From Macropodus opercularis (taxonomy: Eukaryota > Chordata > Actinopteri > Anabantiformes > Osphronemidae), in contig CM061102.1 in NCBI GenBank assembly GCA_030770545.1, forward strand, positions 8,173,501 through 8,237,500: a stretch of 64,000 nucleotides of DNA, written 5' to 3'. Positions 24,509 to 36,702 of this stretch are shown here, one piece after another. The position numbers and the translations under genes are program-made. A model generated the notes under the pieces. It was not told the DNA's origin. It saw only the letters and a list, made by a program, of their open reading frames with translations, and did not search any database. The stretch's first letter is position 1, and every line of letters begins with the position of its first letter.

Positions 24509-26160
24509 TACTATTCTCCTCCTTGCTCTTCCTGTCTCGCTTTGCCTTCTCTCTCCGTCTTCTGTCCCCACATAAACTTAGATTTACAGGATGTCATGTT
24601 TCGACCCTGTGTCACTGCATTCAAGGGAATATAGCCATACAAATTGTCTCGGGTACTAGAAACCGTGACTTTAAATGTTAAAACAAACATACACACATGT
24701 TTTATGTAATTTACCCAGTGTGTGCAAGGTGAGTGTACAATAAATAACATCAGGGTTTCAAATATAGAAACGTAGAGAACAATCTTTTGTTAAAACACAG
24801 TAGCTTGGTAAGAATATGCATAATATATTCCTATTGCAGACTCCTCACCAGGTCCAAGCCCCAATACTATAAAAACCTTCAGAGCATCGATTGCATTTCT
24901 ACCCTGCATGCAGCGAGGATTGATTTCACTTTTTAAGGGACTGACGTGACAAATTCAAACTCAGCAGTACAATCCTTCTCCCTAATACAGTTGATTGTTA
25001 ATGAACATGTCCTTCTCTTGGTAATGACATAGTTATTCTGTTTTACATTTACTAGGACTCTCTGACTGCATGTGAGTGAGGAGAATGAGTCAACATTAAA
25101 TTGCACTGACAACGTGCCCTTTTGCAATGATTCAACTGATACGTCCAGCAACACACACAGCTTCCAATCAACAGATATCTGGATATTGATATGTAAGACA
25201 GAGGTGTACTGGATCGAGAGATGCTTGTTTTCTGTGAGGGGTTTGTCATGGACTGTGTGGTGCTGTATAGAAATAACCTTCAGAAATTCATAGGATAACC
25301 AATTCCCTGTGTGTTCGTTATGTCTTAATGCCATTTCTGTAGGGATGCCTTATAATAGATCACTTACTTTATTTTTATGCAAAAGCACAGTCTCCTGGCT
25401 GTGTATGCTGGTTCTTTCTGTTTAGCCTGTGGGATTGTTGCGTGTGACCTGGAATACTTGAACCTTGATTTGAATTGCATCGTGCCCGCTATGTCAACAG
25501 CTTCAAAACATTATTGTGTCACATAAAACGTGAGATTTACATTTGTCTACATGAGTCTAGAGCCTGCTAAGGCTTTGTGAATTGATGTTGCGTGAATTTG
25601 CAATTTAATAACAGTATTTGAAAATTATGGATTTGATGTGTATTTATATGTACATTTAAATAGTTATCAAACTAGCTTTTTGGTAAACAAAACTGGTTTA
25701 ACAGAAGATATAATGAGAGAAATGATGTACACAACCATTACATAAAGTATTCAAGCCTACTCAGACCCATAATCAATTCTGTCACAGTCATCTTAACTCG
25801 GTTAGTTGACTGAACACTGTGCATGGTAGCATGGTCATAATACTGTTAGGAACATCTGAAACAATAAAATGTAGAACATAGTGTTATTGTGTGTGTGTTT
25901 TTTAATGTGAGCAATCAGTTTTTCACAGACACGACAAGTGTTTCCTTAAACCGATTTTTAAGGTACAGTAGGTTTACTAGCTCTTGACTGGTTTGGTGCT
26001 TTTTATTTGTGGTCAAATGCTGCACTTTTTACTGCATTACATTCTTTTACATTCTTAAATGAACTAAATGTGTGGTTTATTAAATAATTTCACATAATAA
26101 ATACACAACAATGCATTCTAATCCTAAAAAAACATTCCGGAAACCATATAAAACTGTAGT
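24509..26160 (+). other. map7d2 3' UTR and spacer
   Basis: No coding exon recognised. AATAAA occurs near 24739 and at 25863-25868; the later one would end a 1.4 kb 3' UTR. A small open frame at 25072-25293 matches nothing. Confidence 0.45.
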
Positions 26161-27291
26161 TCACACTCCGGGCGGTAGATGTCGCTTCACCTCAGCTGTC
26201 GAACGCGGTGTTAAAAGGAAGAGTGACGGGCGCTGAGGAAGAACAGCTGTTTTTATGTTGCACGTAGCTTTCGCGTAATCGACGGCAGGTCCTAGGTGAG
26301 CAACATTTTTTGCGTCACATTTATTTGTGTTTAAATATATTGTTTCCGAGTTATCTTGTTTAGCCATTCTCCGAAACAGTGCAGCGATGTGAGATATGAG
26401 TGATCGTTACTGAATGCGCCCCGCGCGGTTACACATTGGCGATATAATTAGGGCAGCTAAGCTAGCTAGGCTTGGCTAACTTGGCGACAAGTTTAGCTAG
26501 GTTGATAGCATTACCCTGGCCTGTATTCACACGCTGGCTTAATTTCATATTTAATTCTGTATAGCACCACATCTTAAAGCACCACGCGGACGTCACTTGT
26601 GTGGTTTCTGTCGAGTTGAGGACGAAGGTGAAAAGCCTCCAGTCGTTAGCGTTATTACCTAAAATGGAGCACGATGCCCCCCGACCATTAACCTGAGTTA
26701 GGGCTGAAACCGAGACAAGGGAAACTTCTCCGACACAATCAAGTTGTTATCTTCGCGGTTTGTTATTATCTTAGATTCGGCAACGGAGTTAATGAAATAA
26801 GTAACGGAAACCGAGTATATTGAAGTGGTTTACGTCGTTGTGTCGTGTTAGATCTCGTAGCACCGTTTGGCTAATCAGATTAGGATTTTAGCCGTTGGTT
26901 TTGTGGGCGAATACTTTTACGGCTCGTCTCAAAATACCCCCTTTGTCATGCGACTAACCTAACTGAAACCAACGTGCATGTAACTGTCATGGCTGTGAAA
27001 TAGCTGAATTTGCTAATTTGATTCTCGAACACTCAGCATTTAATAGAGCATAACATCTAAATCCAGTGATGTGTTTTTATTTTTTATCAAACGGCAGTTT
27101 CAACTAGATTTTAAACTGGAGTCTTTAAAACTATGGTTGTATTCTGTTGCTCCAGTCAACATCTTACTCAGCTTCAGCCCGTGAGCATTGGTTTCAGCTG
27201 AAAGTCTTGAAATGTGTAGGAGTTCATTACATGTGTTGTAATATTCTAGATTATGCAGTTACATTTTGTGTGTTTTCCATTTTTTCCTTAG
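26161..27291 (+). promoter_or_regulatory. bclaf3 promoter, noncoding first exon and 5' UTR intron
   Basis: The CpG density rises at 26160-26900. A strong donor (cctag|gtgagc) at 26295 ends a likely noncoding first exon. A matching acceptor (tttttccttag) at 27291 precedes the ATG exon, whose 27-base leader is 27292-27318. The intron between is about 1 kb and shows nothing else. Confidence 0.6.
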
Positions 27292-27318
27292 ATTCTTCAT
27301 AGATTCTTTTTTTTAAAG

Positions 27319-30300
27319 ATGGTCAGACCACTTTTTGGACCACCACGCATTAGGCCCAGGTAATGTCTTTTCATTATCTAACATTAACCCCAAAAACTGT
27401 ATTATTTTTAAATGTGTTGTGTGTACTGACATTAATTTTAGATGGAAATTGACCAATGTTTTATCAAACAACTGGTTTAATCTGCCATAATTTATTGTAA
27501 TCCTGCATCTGTTTTTGTATGTGTCTTAACAGACCTTATGGAGATGGTCATGGCGCTTCACCAAGTGATGGATCTTACAACCCCGGCTCCAAAAGTCGAA
27601 GAGATGCCCAGGGTTACCCAGGAAAGGCCCCTATTAATTGGAGAGAATCCAGAGGCAGAGGACGACCCCCAGTTGTCAGAAGAGTTCCTCTTATGGGAGA
27701 GCAAAGGGAGCAACGTTTCAATCACTGGAGGTCTCCAAATCAGGGTTCCTTTCAGTCGTACCACACTAAAATGGAACCACACCATAGTCAGAGGAGGCCA
27801 TCTCAGTCTAGGCCAGAGTCCTCCCTCCACATTCAGCATCATCTGCCATCCACTCGAAGCCCTGCGCAGGGATTCCAGAGTCAGAGGGGCCTGAACTTTC
27901 ATGGACACCACTCAGGTCAAAGGTCACTTGTCCCGCGACATCTTCCTAACCACACACCTGATAGAAGGCCAGGGTCGGCACCACCTTACCAGGGGTCTTA
28001 TAGAGGCCCCAGAAGACAGTCAGGATTTTCTCATCAGGACCAGCGGAGTCGAGACACACGTGGGAATTACAGTCCAAGGGAAAAGCCCTATGAGCATGCA
28101 GGTCCTGGCATGAAGCGCTGGAACGAGACGGGAGCGTTCTCTCATTCACACAATGGAGAACATGGGCCCTCTGGATCACAGAGGAGCCCCAGAGAGATGC
28201 ATGGGAGAGGCTCATGTCCAGAGAGGTACAGGCATGAAGCAGCAATCCCAGCTGGGTAAAATTATTAGATGACGCCTGAAGCTGGCCCATCCCTCCCAAT
28301 CACAGGGGTCATAATGATTACCTCTATTCAGTCCCATCTCAGTAATTAGAAGGGATTAATGGGGACCTGATATAAATTTGGTTTCACCTTCCATTGAGAA
28401 GAGTGTTACAATTGTAGATGCTCTTTGAAAATTAGCTTCTGGTACCATAATTCTGTCATTATGAAGAGGCTGCAGTAAGATAAAAGCTAACTTCCACCTC
28501 CCACTTAACATGGCTTTGGATCTATCATTGTAATGATTTCTCTGTTGTTTGATGGATATGCAGGTGGGCATCTGATCAAGATTCCAGACGGCAACGTGGT
28601 CCTGTGCAGAGACAGAACAGCAGATCCCAAAGTAGAGAGAGGGTGCAAGACATCCCTCACACGCCCCCTTTCAGATCTCCCTCGTGGAAAGAAGGTCCAT
28701 CATCATCATCATCTTACCGTGGAAGCCCACAGGAGAGGCAAGCGGCAGGACCCCGCAAGAGGAGGATCTCAGACACCAGCGTGTCGTCCTCTGATTCCAC
28801 ACCGGACCATGGCAACCCAAAACATGCCAGGAGAGAGAGACCTCAGCTGCTCAGTAACCCCAGATCATTTGGTGGTAAACCTTTGTCCCTGAGGGATAAA
28901 AGTCACCTACTTAAGACCAGACAAATCAGAACGGAGTCTCTTATGAGGCTCAAAATAACTCCACCTGTAAAACCCAGGCCTCACTTGGGCGACTCTGCCT
29001 CACAGGGAAATGTGAGCTCTGTTCTCGCTATCAGGAAAAAACGCTTCCAGTCAAATGCAGTTCCCCTGAAAACACTGGAAACAAGGAGAACAAGACCACA
29101 ACAGTCACCCCTCAGAGAAGGCAGTGTCAGCAAGTCTTCACGAACCCCTGATACAGGCAAAGAGCAGGTGGAGTCTCGCCGATCCTTGAACACACACAGG
29201 TACGGTATTTTTCTACTAGCACTGTTCGCAGGGGCTTGATGGTGATTGGGAGGTCAAGAAAGAGTGTCTCTATGTGAAAGTTGGTGCCAGCTTTGGACAA
29301 TGGAAATATGATGAGCTTAATGTGCATCTCTGATTCAGTAGAGGAAAAGCCACAAAAGTTGTAAAATGCCTCCCGCTGTGTGTGCTGCATATTTAAAATA
29401 TCTTCTATCAAGTGGGCTGAAGAGAAGGTGCTGAGTTTGTGCTCCGGTTTCACAGCATATCTATAAAGCCAACCTGGTTTAAATCCTGATGAAAATGTAA
29501 AATGGCGTTGATGAAGAGTGTGGAAAAAAAATAGCTGGTATGTTTACGGACTCGGGGAAAACGCACGAAAGAAGGTCTTGTGAGCATGCTGCAAAGACGT
29601 CATCCTCCATAGGCATCTAAAGCAAAATGAAGCAGAAGTTACTACATGTAGTTTAAAACATGTACATCTGTATACACGGAAAGGACTGCACGAACCATGG
29701 CCTAGACTGAAATTTCCTTCTGCCCTTTTATTATCTCTCAATTATTGACAATTTGTCAACCATGAATCAACCTTGTGGAACAAAGACATCACATCAAATG
29801 GATGTTTTTTACTGAAGAGCAATATATTGATGAAGAAGACCAAGCCAGACAACGAAGACTGTTTTTGAATGATGGTCCTAACCATCCGAGTTGGATAAGA
29901 TGCACATATTTTCACTCAGGCTAATAACTACAGTACTCGTATATCTTCATATTAGACTACAATGCACAATATTTTTTTTTTTGAATAATGAAACATGATG
30001 TTTCACGGTAGTTATGTTAGACCTGTAACAACCTCAAAAAAGGAAAGTCCAAGACAATAAGATCTGCAAATCGCATAGGTCGTTACAGAAATGTATATTT
30101 TTAAAATCTTGCATTCAGTAGATGTGCATGTGTTAGGCTTGGAATAATTCTTGATTTGAAGAAGTGGAAAAACATTTTGCTGTGTTCCAAGTGAGTTAAC
30201 CTGCCTGAAGGATTGCTCATCTGAATCACAGTTCTCTACACCTGAAGTGTGAAACCCTGTGGCTGGAACTGCGTGATTGCATTAACCTGCTGCTGTGGAG

Positions 30301-32704
30301 TCATCAGAAGTTTAGGAGTTGTTCAAACATACCCTATTTACCAAGTGGAAGCAAACGAATTACACCAGGGATACTTGCATCAACATGTGCAGAAGCCAGA
30401 CTTCGGACCAAAACAATCCTTGATGGCCATTTTTACTCTGCCTTTTCATGTAGTCATTGGCCTTTCTGTCATTTTGAATAGCTGGAGAACGCAAAATGAA
30501 ACTTGGACAAGGAGACACTGGAAGCGGATAGAATTCTAAATTCAAGCTGACTGGAGAATAGAAGCAAGATTTTATTTTTCTCTCTCCCAGATTCAGTTTT
30601 ATTGACATCAGCTGGAAAGCATCTGGATCAGACCTGCAATACAGCATGAACTGTGCTTTTCCTTATCTCATTTGATGTGTGACCTAAACGTATTAATCCA
30701 GAGATGTGCATCACCAGCCTAAGGGACTAACTGCAGTACACAGCTAATGCACGGTACATGGCTCTAAAGTCTTGAATCCAAACGGCATGTCAACCTGCAA
30801 ATGCATCCCCTATTCTGATTGACTTCAACTGTTGTCGCTTTATCCTAAAACTAATGCGTGAAGAGGAAAAGGGCGCCGTCTCCTTTTAGGAGTGGGATGA
30901 TCATCTTTACAAAAAGGCAGGAGTTTAAACCCAACTCCCTAAATATTAAGGAGAGTAAGCAATGTGGAGTGCGCTTAACATGGATAATGCAAAGTCTTGG
31001 CGAGCAGACTTGAGGCCTGGAGTTGTTTTAAAAGCAATACAAACACTGGATCATCTCTTAATAGCACAGCTATGGAGACAACTCACCAGCACCCACCTGA
31101 ACAGGCATGGCCATGCTGTTCACAACTGCAATTGTCTCCAAGACGCACATCTCCCACTGTTCTCCGCCAGTTAGGAGGATACAATCAATTGAAGAGCTAA
31201 TGGAACAGCTTGGAATGACCAGATGATAAAACCCTCTCAATCTCTGACAACACAAAGGCATTATCGTTTTTTGGATTCTAGAAAGGGATGATGGAAGAGT
31301 TGATGTGATCTAGATCAATGATCTATTCCTCTACAAGATTTGCCCGTGCTAACAAACACTGAGTATATGAAGAGAACTCAGGTACAAAAGTAGGAGTAAA
31401 GACGCGTGGACAATCCGTGGTTTTTGTAAGTACCTACGTATGATGCGTGGCTTTAAATAATTTCTCTGCCTGCAAATCAGTTCTGTTCTATACTGGTTTA
31501 AGTAAATATTTCTTGTAGGAGCTGGCAGGTTGGTTTTATTTGTCACTTGTGTGATTCTTTAAACTATGTGATAACTTGAGTGTTTCCTGGTCACATTAAG
31601 TTATTTGTACACTTACAAAACAACTCAAAGGCAGCTTTATTTTTGGTGCTGGTATATTTAGTACTGCGTTTGTATCTCTCCACAGATCTTCTCCCATAGA
31701 GAAACGTGACCTTGTTGTTTTGTCCCACTGGGAGCCAAGCTCCTCCACCAAGGATGGCTCTCCTCCAAAGGATCGCAGCCCAAAGTCAAAAACTGGTAGG
31801 TACACTTTTTGGTGTCTCTTCTAAGATAAGTGTGATGTAGAGCCCAGTGTTACTTATGCATATCTTTTTAAGAACGTCATTCAGACGCAGATGCTCCACC
31901 AAACAGCAGAGTCTCGAAGACAAATGATTCCAGATCATCACCTGAAGACCGAAAACGGGGATATTTGGATAAGAGAATTTTTAGGTGCGTTTCTTAGAAT
32001 CATTATTGCATTTAATGTTCCAAGACCGTACAGTGCGTCTGTGGTTTAGCACAAAGAGTCATTTTATCTGTAGCTGCATCAGAACAGTACAAGGATTTTA
32101 TCTGTTAATATTTAAATTAGTAATTGTGTTGAGTTTCTGAAGTTCTTTTGTTTTGTTTTTTTGCAGGCCTTATAACATAATGGAGGACAGTCACAGATCT
32201 GGGCGGCCCTTCAGGAGACCAGGACCAGGTCCCTTTCAGGTAAATAAAATAACTGTCACATAATAATAGTATTTGGTAACTCATGAATTTCAGTAGTAAA
32301 TGTGTAATCACAGCAGTAACAATTTAAACGCATGTATTATAAATAAGGATAGTTCAGTGTGAGTATATTCAGTGTTGCTGCTGTTTTTTGTAGAGACAAC
32401 GATTCCAAGGAGCTGGTCCCAGGAGGATGGGCCCTGAACTGTCTGGAAACATCAGACGACCACTAATGGTATGGAAACTTACTTCAAAGATCATCCTCCA
32501 TCTAGACTGGCTCAATGATTTTGCTTTCTATGTAAGTAATATTTGAAATTCCTGTACCTTAAGGAGAGCCTAGTGCCACGTCCAGTCCCAACCCAGAGGC
32601 CAGTGTTCAGGAAAAGCCTGAGTATTATGTCCAAATACCGCAACTTGAGAGTGATGCGTCAGCGTCCACCTCCCAGTCGAGGTCCCAACCAACAACGCTG
32701 GTAA
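27319..32704 (+). CDS. bclaf3: BCLAF1/THRAP3-family member 3 (BCLAF3-like), Arg/Ser/Pro-rich nuclear protein
   Basis: Eight coding exons: 27319-27359, 27533-28225, 28564-29199, 31686-31795, 31873-31984, 32167-32239, 32394-32468, 32564-32704 (TAA). Phases agree and give 626 aa. The protein is very rich in Arg, Ser, Pro, His and Gly and largely disordered. Several short basic stretches (RKRRISD, RKKRFQSN) look like nuclear signals. The C-terminal VFRKSLSIMSKYRNLR resembles human BCLAF3 (KSLYIQAKYQRLR, from memory). Otherwise similarity is thin, so the name leans on order: human MAP7D2 and BCLAF3 are neighbours in the same relative orientation. Human BCLAF3 begins with RS dipeptides (TRSRSRSP); this start (MVRPLFGPPRIRPRPYG) does not. 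The family takes part in RNA processing and transcription; the role of this member is unclear. Confidence 0.75.
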
Positions 32705-33350
32705 CCTCTGGTAAGTAATTATGGCGGCGAAAATGCAAACAATGCTAAAAGGGGCATGAATCAGTGTTTTGGATTAAATAGGGGAGTAGGAGGTTATGTT
32801 GTCCTGAGAAGATTAGCTTCATCTATTCTTCAAACTGAAGGAACACAGACTGTGTGTTTTGACATTGTTGAATTGTGTAATGAAAGGAGTTTTTCATTTT
32901 GTGGTCCTATCTCAGGTCCCACATTCTGCCGAGTTGACACTGGAAACATGAAAATCTGTGTTTTGCTGGTTGGACTCCACAAACGCTTTTTCACTACAAA
33001 CCCAACCTGCCTGTATATGGTTTACATGCTGATGCTTTGTTCTCTGGTACACATGCTTATTTGGAGTACTGCAGTACTTTGTTTTACATTTTGTAACGTA
33101 TACCAGTCTATCCAGTGTATGACGACTTTGGAGTTGCTGCTCAGTCTTTATTTTGCTTAAGTAGTTTAAGGTTTTTTGTTTGGTTACCAGAAACATTTTC
33201 AGGCTTAAGTGCAAAAAAAGATATATTTTTTTTTTTGTAAAGACTTATGTTGTTTTGGAAGACATGGCTGTTAACTGATATTTAGCTACTGCTTGTAAAA
33301 CTCGTAAAAAATCACATGTTCAGTTTGAATAAATTGGATTTAACAAGCCC
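32705..33350 (+). other. bclaf3 3' UTR
   Basis: AT-rich sequence after the stop codon, with AATAAA at 33328-33333 as the likely poly(A) signal. The 134-aa frame 32756-33160 matches nothing and is taken as chance. Confidence 0.6.
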
Positions 33351-34645
33351 TCTGACTGTGTATTTACTGATTGGACAGGGTTACTTCACTAGTAATGCAG
33401 AAACATGAACCTACCTCTAGTCATAACCTCGTGTCTTTTCTATACATTCACAGCCATAGATGCTTCTGGTGACATAAACCTGAACCCACACATGCCATCG
33501 CCTTCATTTAGAAGGACTTTAGATTCTGACTCAGCACTTATTGGCACATTCTGTTATTCTGTCTCACTAACTTGACCAGTGATCAGATCACAACAGACTT
33601 TAAAACTATACCCTAGTGTAGTATTGCAAATGGATTCATTTCAGGGGGTCAAGAAATATACTGGTCCAATGGGCCCTGTCCTACAGCCTAAAAATCCTTA
33701 TTTTATTTTAAAACACCATGTCCTCAGTTTCAGACGGTGGCTTTCCAGTTAAAGCCTTTCACCCTGACTCATTTCCTTGTACTTAGAGCAAACCTCAGCC
33801 TGCGAGCAAGTGCCGTCACGCTGGCTCTTAACTGTAGGACGCCCTTTGTCATGCCCCTGTCATCCAGAGCTAAACTTAGCCCGGCACACCATAGTCCCAA
33901 CACACCACCCTGGGCGACAATGGACGGTGTGAAGTTACCACAGATGCAGCTGTGGTGACGCTGTTCATACAAGGTGAGTTTGCTGTGTTCACCAGCTCTG
34001 TGGCTCTAACTGGCAATAAGGTGGTAACTGGTTTAGCATGTTTTCATATTACCTTTTAATGTGTCACTGCTCATTTCTGTGCTCTGGTCCATACAAGTGT
34101 TGCACATTTGCTGACTGCTGTGGCATGAGAGCAACAGCTGCCATGTGTCTAACACCTAAATTTAGCTTCTCACACTTTGACAACAAATCGTCTCTGTTTA
34201 AAGCACAAACTAAAGGTTTTACATGGAAAACAGCTGTTTTTTTAGTTTTATTTTAATACAATCTGTGGTGTAGCGTCATGCGACTGCTGATCGGACCGGT
34301 TTCTGCCGATGTCTGTTCCACTCACTGGCTCCAATGTGTCGTTTGTAGATGTAACCTTAAAGACTGCTGGTTTTTCTGTGTTGTTCTACGCTTGCGCTCT
34401 TCTCTGTCACGATGGGCAACTATAGTTCAGTCCTCCTTTCTGGTAAGCCTTGCAACTATTTGTGTTAAACACTGAGAAAGTAATAAAAACTACAATACTT
34501 GTATGCTGCATGGTAAAAAAAAAAAAAAAGATGTTAATGCACATGAATGGGAAGTGTATTCCTACATTCTTTCTAGCTATGACGTCAAATACAATCTGGA
34601 TTGTGCATGGTGTGTTTTAACAGTTACTCTCCATTTCTCTTAAAG
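33351..34645 (+). other. Spacer between bclaf3 and the SH3KBP1-like exons, with a possible 5' exon
   Basis: No SH3-domain coding exon is visible (no ALYDY- or WWEG-like motif). One strong donor (tacaag|gtgagt) lies at 33974. The sequence before it (about 33720-33974, CG-enriched) could be a noncoding first exon for the downstream remnant. A frame open from about 33900 to the donor would join the next exon in phase but lacks ATG. An AATAAA at 34482-34487 is followed by 15 A at 34515-34529. Confidence 0.35.
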
Positions 34646-35784
34646 AAACTGAAGAGTTTGTTTCTATTGTGTCGGTCACGGAGAAACTGAATGAGCAAGT
34701 AGCTCGCGCTGCGGATGAGAGAGCGTCAGAGCTCCAGACTCTGGGAAGTATACATTTTTAATAATAATAACCCAGACACCAAGCCATTTTGGTGTTTCTC
34801 TGTCTACACAAATACTGTGTGAAAGGTGTGGTTTGTCAGCCATCTGTCCTTGGGGTAAATTTAACTCAGTACTGCCTCACACAGGCAGCCATGCACAGCA
34901 GCTATCTCCAGCGTCTACAGTTAGAATGTACATATTTTCATTTTTATCTGGAGATCCAACAAGATGATGATAATGTGTGAATGACAAGCAAAGGACATGA
35001 CATGTGGCAGCTCAAGGACCCTTTAAATGCATTTTGCCTAACAGATGTCTCTAACTAGACTTAACTTACAGGTAACACTGATGGAACAGGAAAAAAGGCG
35101 AAACCCGGATGAAGCTCTGGATTCTGTCCCACGTCGGGAAAACTCTCACCAAAACAAATCGGCTGTGTCTGTACGTGTCAAACAACCGCTTTGATTGAGG
35201 TCACATTGTTACTGTGTTGTCAGCCTGTAATGTTTACTTGTTCTTCACAGGCAGCGGAATCCAAACATGTGCCAACACAGCCCTTCTCCTCTTTATTACC
35301 GAAGGTTTTCTCGGCTGTACTGCATTCAGCTTCGCCCCCAGCCACCGACGGTGGCCCACAGCCGAGCACTGACCCACCAAACCTGGAACAACTCCAGACA
35401 GAGCTGAAAGACCTGAGGGACCAGTTCGAACAAATGAAGAGCCAGCATAAGTATGGTTTTATTACAAGTGGGCCTTACAGGGCTTTGCCATTCACTGTGC
35501 ATTTGCTGCATTCATTTGAAATAGGTTCTGTGTTCCAGCAAAGAAATTAAGCTGCTGATGAATGAGTTAGATGAAGAGAAAAGGATTCGCTTGACCTTAC
35601 AGGTGTGACGCAAAGAAGACATCAGCATTTCTAAAAAGCTTGAAAAACAAAATTCACCTTTTTAAACCTGGCAGCAGCACTTTGAGGTGACAATATGAGA
35701 GGAAGTGAGGGTTAGGTTGTGACATTGTGTTTTGCCTAATTTCAGATGGAGATTCAGCGAATGAAGAAGCACATGTCTAAATGA
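34646..35784 (+). CDS. SH3KBP1/CIN85-like C-terminal coiled-coil remnant (no SH3 domains)
   Basis: Exons: 34646-34747, 35072-35170, 35251-35450, 35539-35602, 35746-35784 (TGA). The last three join in phase and encode LEQLQTELKDLRDQFEQMK, then KEIKLLMNELDEEKRIRL, then MEIQRMKKHMSK. These match the C-terminal trimerising coiled coil of SH3KBP1 ([20 protein letters not shown]...MEVNDIKKALQSK, from memory). The first exon has EFVSIVSVTEKL, like SH3KBP1 FDSVVSSTEKL. Direct joining of exons 1 and 2 hits a stop; a 29-base candidate exon at 34826-34854 would restore the frame. In human, SH3KBP1 follows BCLAF3 in this orientation, so position is conserved. The three SH3 domains that bind CBL and endocytic partners are not encoded between bclaf3 and here. 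It could be a short-isoform gene, a decayed paralogue, or a locus whose 5' part moved. Confidence 0.7.
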
Positions 35785-36702
35785 TGATCCAATCCAAGAA
35801 ATCCTCAGTTTTGTATTACTATGTTTTTTATGTAGAAGTTGTCAGGAAGGTGATAACTGTTTTTTTTACTGGAGTTGAATTGCAAAACATTATGCAATGG
35901 TTCTAATGGTTCTAATGTTTTGACACCCTCATTGAATTCAAACATGTTAGCCAAAACATTAGAACCATCTTAAAATATAATGCACTCCCGTACGAGTTGC
36001 TGTAGTGGATTGAATTAGACGGTACATAGGTATTATGGCATCTTTAGTGTCGTGTGGTAGTATCTTTAGGTTTCCATAAAGATAAAACCCTTTTCTCATT
36101 CCCAGTAGGATCAAATTGAACTAGCTGCTGAAAGTGGGCCTGTTAAACTGGTTTGTACTCCGGTCACGTAGAAACATTTGATTTTGACACGGGCAGAATG
36201 GGAGCACACACATCTTCAGAGATGAGGACGGAACTTGTTTGTAATGATGAGAGGCCCACACATGAAGATGATTCTTCCCCATTTCAGGGTATATATACAT
36301 ATTTCATAAATGTAATTGTATGTCTTTTAATTGTACAAAGAATGAAGTATATACGCTGCTGATTTGTGAGTTTTGTTCATTAAAGATGCTGATGCTGGCC
36401 ATTTTTAATTTGACTTTGTATTTATAATAGATGAAAAAGAATTATATAAACAGTGAATATATATGTAGTAAAACATAACTGGGAACATTCTCATCATAAC
36501 AAATGCACGGAGCATTTTCAATATATTCATAGAAACTCACAAACATAATATACAGTAGCACACTACAGGTTGTTTTCATTATTTGTCAGGAAGCCTGCTA
36601 CCACCTACGCTTATTGAAATGTAGATGTTTTGTGTATCAGCTGATCCTCAAGCACAAGCAGTGAGTCCTAGTCCAAATTCTTTCACTGAGTCCGATTCTG
36701 TC
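35785..36702. other. 3' UTR of the SH3KBP1-like gene and spacer to liph
   Basis: Contains a 17-base inverted repeat at 35906-35968 and an ATTAAA near 36381, which may end the transcript. The frame at 36153-36362 matches nothing. The final part is probably the liph 3' UTR. Confidence 0.4.
35906..35968. repeat. Inverted repeat, 17-base perfect arms
   Basis: Arms 35906-35922 (atggttctaatgttttg) and 35952-35968, exact reverse complements with a 29-base loop. It lies in the presumed 3' UTR and could form an RNA hairpin or be the ends of a tiny nonautonomous element. Confidence 0.85.

Noticed and set aside
30249..31200. Small frames in the 2.5 kb bclaf3 intron
   Set aside because: No phase-compatible splice sites with flanking exons and no similarity.
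36153..36362. 69-aa frame (MYSGHVETFDFDTG...) between the SH3KBP1-like gene and liph
   Set aside because: Unsupported by any recognised family or neighbouring exons.
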